DNA of 64,000 nt from Nemophila menziesii (taxonomy: Eukaryota; Streptophyta; Magnoliopsida; Boraginales; Hydrophyllaceae), in NCBI GenBank assembly GCA_029959085.1, contig JARWIR010000016.1:6183441-6247440 (forward strand), in the 5' to 3' direction. Each line of letters opens with the position of its first letter. Within the stretch, counting starts at the first letter, position 1. Below are positions 56,911 to 64,000 of this stretch, in pieces. Under the pieces are notes generated by a model. The model did not search any database. It was not told where the DNA came from and saw nothing but the letters and a program-made list of their open reading frames with translations. The position numbers and the translations under genes were made by a program.

Positions 56911-59634
56911 AATATAACTTTCTCACCATTACTCCTGAAGGCATTACACGGAACCCCAAGTCCATCGACGGGTTTTTCGTCTTAACCAGCCTACTTCGAA
57001 CGGCTGACTCAACTATCCATAGTGCTACGTCTAGCATCTGCCCATGTTTAAAATAAATTAAACACACGATACGAAAAATACGACTATTTTACTTACCTTA
57101 GCACTGAGTTGCTCCTCTCTCGCTACTTCATAGCAGTCCTCAACGGTCACGCGGTGTCCCATGAAACTCCACACCCCAACAGTGTACGGCTCATCCCCCG
57201 TCAGTAGCTCCAACAATTTCGAATCACCGGCCTTGATCACTAGTTTCTTTGGCTGTTCAATTAACTTTGTCTTCTTTTGTGGCGGAAGAACGAAATCCGG
57301 CATCGAAACTATTTTCCTGCCGGTCCTGTCTGTCTTTTTTATTGCGCGGCTCAGAGAACTTGGACTAACCTTTGTGGTCTTTCTTTTTTCTTGTCCGCTC
57401 CGTTTGATTCACCTATCATCATTCCCCTGTTTTCTGCCCCTTTAACTGACCCTCTATTCCACCTTCTTGCATCTCTGTCACTAACATTATCCGCCTTCTT
57501 CACACCAACCAACTCCACACCTTCATCGCTTGACTCGTCAGTTTCTTCTATAGTTAAATTACTCCCTCCCACCACAACATCAGTTTGTCCTTTTTCTGAA
57601 TGTGAATCCTTTTGTCTTTCTCCATGGTCATCCTTTTCCGGCCCTTTTACCCTTTCATCATCATCAGCATTAGCAGACACACCAACTTCCCTATTTATCT
57701 TCCCATCATCCACTATTCCACTCGTTGAGCACGTACCCCGATATTGCACACTATCACCACCCTTGATCCTGTTCAACTCATCTGTTGCCGCTGAGTATGC
57801 GCCCCTAATCACCACCAGCTCCTGTTCTGCATCCTTCAAAGCATTTCTAAGGAACTGTATCGTTTTGCCTTTCGCCACAACAGTCTTTGGCGTCGCTCCA
57901 CTTGCATTTCTTAATATATTCAGATCGTCTCTCATTCTCGCAATCTCAGCCTTCAATCCCACTACTTCAGGCCCGTCTTCAACTAACACATTCCCACGTA
58001 ACTTCTTTCTCAATTCAGAATTTTCCTCCTCAACCCGCCTCAACTGTTCTATCCCTTTCGCCCCTGTCTCTTCGAGTTCTTGCTGCAGTGCTTTATTTCT
58101 TGCTTCCATATCCACAACCCGTTTCATCAGTTCAGGCACATCTGTGCTTCCTTCGATCTCGGTCGCACCTCCTTGACTATTATCTACATTTGCATCTTCG
58201 ACCACTGCTGGAGAATTATCGCTCCTGTGCATTTCCATGAGATTACCCGAATTTTCGTTAAATGTATCGTTTCTTTCGAACAACTCATCCTCTTCCGCTT
58301 CAGTTCCTAAACCATCATCTATAAAACCACTACCCGTACCCGCGTCTGCATCTTTATTAACTAAACCATCTGTACTACAATCCAACCCACCATCTACCAC
58401 TGTTTCTTTTCTTGTCGTAACTTCATTTGTATTACCCGCCACCTCATCAGCCACAGCAGTCTGATCATCATTTTTACCAGCTCCCATTGTCACACCTTCA
58501 TCCACATCAACACTTTGTTCCATTCTGAACACCTCCCTCTCGAGATTCAATTCCTCTTCAGTTATACTCAAATCATTTCTGTGCACCTGTCCAAATACAA
58601 GAAAATATCAATTTTGATACATCAATCATTTATCATGTCTTTATTCAGATTCCTTATTACCTGGTGTGCTTTTAACAGACGGATTACATCGCGAATTGGT
58701 TTTTTTGTCACCAACCTCAGGTCCCATTTCAAAAACCTTGGATAACAGCCTCTGTGTTTCGGCTCCATAATGTTTACATGCTCCAAGAACCAGGGCTGAA
58801 ACATATTATTTGTAGCGCGTTAGTAAAAGTGTGTCAAGATCTTCATAGTATTAAAAAACTAAATTACCGTAAAATACTTACCACGAATATTATCGCGAAC
58901 CCCGATATATGATTGATGTTGCCATCTCTTATTGGTTTCATCACAAAATCCGCTACATGTGACGCCCAGTCATAGTCAAGCAAATGTTCTAGGTCTTCGC
59001 ACAATTTCACAACCCACTTCGGTGTTCGAGACCCCGTTGTGAAAAAAACAGTAGACATTGATAGGATTCCCATCAGTATTACGAAATCCCTCACCGTATC
59101 ATCCGTCTGCGGGTTGATATTCAAAACATCTATTATTCTGCTCTTTATCTCTGAATCCTTCAACTGTCCGATCTTATTCGGAAAATGTCGGTCAAACCAA
59201 TCCGAGTTTTGGCAATCATCTGTTTTGTATTCCGGAACTTGCTTTTCACCACCCACCACACCCATTACGATTCTCACATCCGTTGCAGTAAGGTCCAAAA
59301 CTTTCCTTGCAATCACAAACCCTCCAGAATGAGAATCATACGTCTTTAATATTTCATGGATTGCCTTCACACCTTTCTTGAAGCTATCAACTGTTTCTCT
59401 GGTTTCATGAATTCCCTTTATCATTAGATAGAACGGTAAGGCCCGACACGCCTCCAAATGACGATTGCTTATTGGGTAGCGCTTCAAAATCGAATACAGA
59501 GACTCGAGTGACGACCTGTATTGAATTTTCCCTTCTCCTTGTTTACCTACTACACATTAACATGAAAACAAATGTAAATCACTCAGAAAACAGTGCTACA
59601 CCATCAACAAGATACAAATAATAACAATTTAACA

Positions 59635-59740
59635 TCAATAGATTCACACACACCACCAACCATTGACATAACCCAATCACATTTCATACACACCAACACT
59701 AATTGACAAAACCCACATCACATTTCATGATTTTGAATTC
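59635..59740. repeat. ACCCACCA-type repeats in intron 1 of the Ulp1-type gene
   Basis: Three to four irregular units (CACACCACCAACCATTGACA followed by TAACCCA). Confidence 0.6.
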
Positions 59741-60335
59741 GTAAAGAAGTAATTCAATTACCTTCCATTATTTCATCGTCGGGTTGTATGTTTGATTCAA
59801 CATCTGCATCCAAAACCTTATTTTTTTTCTTCTTAACTTGAGGAACCGTTTTCTTCCCCTTCCCGTCATCAAGAACGATTCTTTTCTTTCTTGTACTCAA
59901 CGGTACACCATCTACAAAATCGTCGTCATTGTTGTGAATGGCTTTTTCTTTATTTTTGGCACTAGTTTCACCTACAGAGTCGGGTTGTCTCACCATTTTC
60001 GTTTTCTTCTTTATCCGGGATTCGTCTTCAGCGGTGGGTTGTTGTGGAAGCTTCGTTCTCGCCATTTTTGTTTTCTCTGATGGTGTGTTAAACTGAAGGT
60101 TAGGGTTTAGTTCGTTTAAGTTTAGCCAGCCGATGGGTTATTGGAAATTGAAATTTTTTCTGGCGGTTCGTTTTCCTTTTTTTTTTTGACTTCTTGATTG
60201 ATACGTTTTGCATGAAATCAGCGTCATTAGTTATGGCAACTCAATGGTCAGTCAATGGGTAAAGGGGGTAAATCAGTCTTTAGTAGTGGGTTGGACCTGA
60301 TGGGCAATGGTCCAACCTCTACGGACTCTATTAAT

Positions 60336-60546
60336 AAATCACCCTAATTTGTTTCACCTTTATATCATCTCATATATATTATTTTTTGTGACATTACATA
60401 AAAGAGATAAATATTAATAACTAAAAAAGAAAAACGATTTTATTGGTATTTGAAATTTTCACATAAAAAATGATACACGGGTGATATGATATCATTATTT
60501 TTTTTAATTTCCCAACAACTAAATATTTATTTTTCTCTCTTTTATA
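60336..60546. other. No recognisable feature
   Basis: AT-rich spacer between the MULE and the MITE pair. Confidence 0.4.
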
Positions 60547-60895
60547 AGAGTAATGATGGGTATCACCAAAAAATGATCACTTAAGTATCACCTATGATGT
60601 GACATTTAAATGCTCCGAGTAATGTTGGGTATAACTCAAAAAGGTATCACCTAAACATCACCCCTGATGTGCCAATTAAGTGGTCTAATCATGGAAGAGA
60701 GAGAGAGAAAAGTAAATCTTGAAAGAGAAAATCTATGATTGGACTATTGGTGATGTTTAGGTGATACCCAGCATTACTCAAATACTCCAATCATGGAAGA
60801 TGGAGAAAAATAATCTTGAAAGAAAAATAACATGATTTGGAGCATTTAAATGCCAAATCATGGGTGATACTTGGGTGATCCCATCATGGATGATA
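60547..60895. mobile_element. MITE with a second copy of the same family nested inside
   Basis: The outer arms (about 60550-60616 and 60837-60893) are inverted copies with GTATCACC, AGTATCACC-ATGAT and GCATTTAAATGCTCC. They start GAGTAATGATGGGTATCACC, the same terminus as the inner copy. Confidence 0.75.
60617..60779. mobile_element. Inner MITE with 9-bp target duplication
   Basis: Termini GAGTAATGTTGGGTAT and the inverted form GAGTAATGCTGGGTAT, with TATCACCTAAACATCACC in both arms. The flanks AAATGCTCC (60608-60616) and AAATACTCC (60780-60788) match at 8 of 9 positions. A 9-bp duplication points to a Mutator-type MITE. Confidence 0.8.
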
Positions 60896-61660
60896 TCCAA
60901 TATTTATCTTTTTATAAATAGGATATATTGGTCATTTTTAACTAAATCTTCAGACTAGCTCTCACTTTGGCATCTCTTCAGACTTTACAGCTTTGGCAGA
61001 TTGCTCGTTTTCGATAGAGGTTTGGGAAATCGTGAAGCATTAGTTGGATATCACTAAGAAGATGAACAATATTTTAAACTCTTTTAAATAATTTAAGAAA
61101 TTAAAGGATGAAAAGAATTGGAAAAGAGAAGTGCAACGAATTATTTGTAACGCGAGAAACAAACTAGTTATGAAAGATGTCACTCTGTCTCGAGAGGGTA
61201 TTTTTAACGATATAAAATTTTAGCATATTTAAAATATTATTCAAATTATACCCTCATCTTTCCCTATTCAATGGTAATTAGGTTTACTATAGATGTGCAC
61301 TAATTTGTGTGCTAATTGTTTATGATTACTACTTTAAACCTTGGGGCTTAAATAGGGGGCGGGATGAATTTGGAAATTCGCAACGAATGGTGGTGGCAAA
61401 TGGGGAGCACAGTGAATTCAGCTTGGTACGAAGGAGGACAGAGGTCGATTATTAGCGCAGAGACCTAGGAGTGCAATTTTTGTGATTTTGAATCATTGTT
61501 GTAGCAATTTCATGTGCTACAAATCAGTGAGCAGGAGGATTCCAATAGCGTCTCAGCTTTATAGACTTTGAACCCGCGTTTGGGGAACATGAGCTTGAAC
61601 GTGAAGGTAGATCCGAGCAGTTGCGTCAGCACTGAGGAGGTATTACTAGTACGAACCAGC
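60896..61660. other. Unassigned sequence, possibly 5' debris of the LINE relic
   Basis: GC content rises after 61350, as in coding debris, but no motif is recognisable on either strand. Confidence 0.35.
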
Positions 61661-61668
61661 AACAGACG

Positions 61669-62330
61669 GTGACATGGTGGACTACAAATGTGGCGATCAG
61701 GGGCTTGTGTGATGGAGTGGAACGGAATGTATTCTTCGGAGCAGTTCTAGGAATGATACGGAATGCAAGAAATGATGCTACATTTAATGATATACCAATT
61801 CCGAAGGTGGAAGCGATTGTTAGAAAAGATGAATGGAGGGCGATTGAGTATCTTCATGCATGGAGCTGTCAACCGAGTAAGTATAATATGGCTAGAGATC
61901 AAGTGGAATGGGTAGGGAGGTGCAAACTCAGTTAGGGATATAAACCCACTCAAGTGGAACAAACAGAACTTTTTTCGCTGAACAAAGTAAGGGTAAAGCA
62001 GGAGGATTGTTGAGAGATAATTTGGGCAAGTGAATAAAAGGGTTTCTATGAATCTTAAGTGTTCATTAATAATAATTGCGGAGCTGGTCGCAATACATGA
62101 AGGATTAAATACGGCTATGGCATTAGGAATTAAGGAGTTGGTGATGATTCGAGGGAGGCTTTTAGCGCAATTTTTCAACGGGATAGAGTCAGAGGGGCGA
62201 CCGCGTTCTGGATTGAAGAGATAAAAAAATTGGGGACTAATGCATCATTTACTGTCAGATGCATACTTAGGGAGGCTAACAATTGTGCTGATTGGCTAGC
62301 ACGTTTGGAAGCAAGGAGCCAATAAAGTTT
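61669..62330 (+). pseudogene. LINE (non-LTR) C-terminal relic with RNase H domain
   Basis: The frame at 61720-61860 has GMIRNARNDATFNDIP followed by a conserved K-EAI block, like the W-IW-ARN---F linker after the LINE zinc-binding region. Next GKAGGLLRDNLGK-IKGF, then AELVAIHEGLNTAMALGI, then REANNCADWLARLE appear in order. These are the blocks of the plant RVT_3-type RNase H. Stops and at least two frame changes are present. Confidence 0.75.
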
Positions 62331-62503
62331 AGAAGCAAGGAATAAGGATGATCATATTACCTATGATGATCCTCTGAAGGGCATTTGGAGTGTGTTTACG
62401 AAGACGCTTGGAAGTCCCCAAGAAAAGTTTTCCGTCCGATTTTGAGGTTTTGGCAAATTTGCAATAAGTTTTTAATCTCACGGTTTTAGGACCTCCCATG
62501 TAA
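62331..62503. other. LINE 3' tail region
   Basis: Short non-coding stretch between the RNase H relic and the LTR; no poly(A) tail is visible. Confidence 0.35.
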
Positions 62504-64000
62504 TTTATGTCTCCTCATTTGTGATAGATTTATATTAAGATGAGACATCATTTTTAGTGATTTAGAAGTCATAATAGTCGATTTTCTTGAGAAATAGTGC
62601 ACTTTCCTATTTTGAGTCTTGATTTAGTAAAATAATATTTTTAGAGCATATTGGGTTTAATTATTTATTTAGTGTGAAGCTTTAAAGATAATTATGGGGA
62701 TTAATTAGAGTCCAAGTCAAAGACTACAAGATATGGAAAGAGATAAGCATGGAAATTGGAGATAAGGAAACAAAAGCTAAAAACATGGAAAAGGAAAAGC
62801 TGCCTTAATCCTGAATTTCTGCACCTACGACCACAAATCATCTTATATCTCAAAAACGGTGTGGAATTTGGAGAAATGGTCAGGGGAAAAGTTGAAGATC
62901 TTTCCGAGACGATGAATTTGGTATACTCATACGCGTCAAACGGATGAGTATTGAAGCTGCTAGGACCAAAAGAAAAACGGGTCTGATTTCATGTTTTTAG
63001 GGTTACGAATTTGAGTTGGGCTTGGGGTCAATTACTTATCTTTTCCTTCAAGAAAACGAATTAGGTCTTCTAAACACCTATAAATACACCCTTATATCAC
63101 TTGTAAATCATCATTGCCTCGTAGTAATTAGTTCTTAAGGTTTTATTCTTCCAAGTTATTGTAGAGAGCAAGATGATGTCTTTAGTTATTTCTTTTAGTT
63201 TATTTCCTTCAGGTATGAACTAAACCTCCCATAGCTTGGGTTTTGCATCATGTATAATCTATGAATTCTAATTTCTTTCTATCTAAGTTTCTTTGGGAAT
63301 TACATGTTTTAATCTGATATTAGCTGCTTACCTTTATATTTGTTTATGTGTTTTGATTTAATGACTGTTTTCCTTGCTAGTGCGCGAGTATAGGATTACC
63401 TTAATAGTGGTTAGATGATCACCTTAACTGGGTGTCTAATTATTGAAACACCACATAACGTCTAGTGTCGATATTAGTCCTGACAACACTGATTCTAACT
63501 AGATAGCCATTAGGGTATGATTTAATCACTATCACCATGTATGGAAATTGATTGCTTAGGGCCTTAGTAGCGTTTGATAACCCTATTTGAACCCGCCTCG
63601 TGGTGTGTCCGTAGCCCCCTTAGTCGCTCTCAAGGTCTAAGGTATGGGAATTTAGAATCCTGACTAAGTATACAAAAGCTAATATTCTCCCTTATTAACT
63701 AGATCGAATAGAAAGAATTAGAAGGATTAGTGCATACTAGCAAAACCTAAGCTATACTTCTCAGCTCGTATTCCTCGTATTTATTTTATTGTCTTTTATT
63801 TTCTTTAGTTTAATTTAAGAATTTTGAATTTATTCCCTTTGATTTTCTGTCTTTTAATTAATTATTGCTTACTCGTTATTGCTACCCATTCGACTAGCAC
63901 ACTAAGTCCTTGAGAACGAACTCAACTTATGATAAACTTTATTCATCCATATAGTATATTTGCACACTTTTATATTCTTGTATGAATAATTACTTTACAT
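62504..64000 (+). mobile_element. Fourth copy of the 1.5-kb LTR family
   Basis: From TATGTCTCCTCATTTGTGAT on it parallels 11348-12740 closely, with CTATAAATACACCC near 63075 and GTGCATACTAGCAAAACC near 63731. The first bases (TTTATG for TTGATG) are changed. Near 63940 it departs from the other copies, so the 3' end is altered or truncated. Open frames at 62756-62947 and at the matching position 9591-9782 in another copy are LTR sequence, not genes. Confidence 0.75.

Larger units (their letters stand above)
56141..60065 (-). pseudogene. MULE-borne Ulp1-type gene, frameshifted and with lost active-site residues
   Basis: Six exons join with GT-AG sites: 60065-59762, 59546-58882, 58795-58661, 58586-57097, 57037-56927, 56677-56141. 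All phases agree except within exon 4, where an A6 run (57384-57389) needs one more base. The sum is about 1080 residues. It has a lysine-rich start and then a domain also seen before Ulp1 domains in plant MULE proteins (VPEYKTDD; DYDWASHVADFV; PWFLEHVNIM). An acidic linker with a coiled coil (about residues 510-650) follows, then a basic stretch, then a Ulp1-like C-terminal domain. In that last domain the histidine (THWTILLW) is kept. The DCGIY cysteine is methionine (VVDMGIY), and the expected aspartate falls on asparagine (FYHYNGL), so SUMO- or ubiquitin-like peptidase activity is not expected. Confidence 0.7.
51956..60335. mobile_element. Large MULE carrying transposase and Ulp1-type gene
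   Basis: Two convergent genes, a mudrA-type transposase (52627-55298, +) and a Ulp1-type gene (56141-60065, -), are joined by spacers full of the same ACCCACCA-type minisatellite. MULEs that carry a Ulp1-like peptidase gene are known from several plants (Kaonashi-type in Arabidopsis, CUMULE in melon). The ends are tentative. The region starting GGGTCCAGGAATTC near 51963 and the reverse complement of about 60200-60330 share scattered blocks (ACCCC-TTTACC, TCCA), but no clean terminal repeat or 9-bp duplication could be fixed by eye. Confidence 0.7.

Noticed and set aside
57277..58176. 299-residue Ser/Pro-rich plus-strand protein
   Set aside because: Complement of exon 4 of the minus-strand Ulp1-type gene, whose phases and splice sites fit; the plus-strand frame is its shadow.

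Overview
The window is nuclear DNA of a flowering plant, probably a eudicot. It is AT-rich, its genes have GT-AG introns, and most of it is plant transposable elements: Ty1/copia and Ty3/gypsy LTR elements, MULEs, hAT, PIF/Harbinger and Stowaway MITEs, and LINE debris. I cannot name the species. Only three host protein genes can be supported: a small cysteine-rich secreted peptide (4767-5000, +), a 17-exon ubiquitin-like CIP73/BAG6-type protein (22622-26644, -) and a two-exon 106-residue membrane protein (48908-49886, +).

Left part (1-22 kb). Positions 1-7.4 kb hold transposon debris, a foldback MITE and the peptide gene. From 7403 to 21773 there is a layered nest. A gypsy-type LTR is split by a solo LTR (8178-19820, target duplication CTGAT). 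That LTR is split by related LTRs, one of them with duplication ACCGT. The innermost layer is a young, complete copia-type element (12854-19748, duplication CAACC). The young element encodes GAG and a plant-transposon-domain protein but no polymerase, so it should depend on a helper. Gypsy protein relics on the minus strand lie on both sides of the nest.

Middle (22.6-46.4 kb). The CIP73/BAG6-like gene is followed by a decayed copia LTR. Then comes the most striking feature: about 16.5 kb of tandem units of roughly 500 bp, each carrying one tRNA-Gly(UCC) gene on the minus strand. I count 30 tRNA copies. Ten are identical; the rest range from single substitutions to clear pseudogenes. One copy has its anticodon changed to UCU, one is cut off by a deletion at short homology, and three DNA-transposon MITEs with clean target duplications sit inside the array.

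Right part (46.4-64 kb). A copia RNase H relic abuts the array. It is followed by a foldback element whose loop is built from copies of an 18-bp palindrome, and then the membrane-protein gene. A large MULE (about 52-60.3 kb) carries a mudrA-type transposase on the plus strand and a convergent six-exon Ulp1-type gene on the minus strand. Each of these two genes has one apparent single-base frameshift, and the Ulp1 active site has lost its cysteine. A short ACCCACCA-type minisatellite fills the introns and spacers of this MULE. The window ends with nested MITEs, a LINE RNase H relic and another LTR of the 1.5-kb family.
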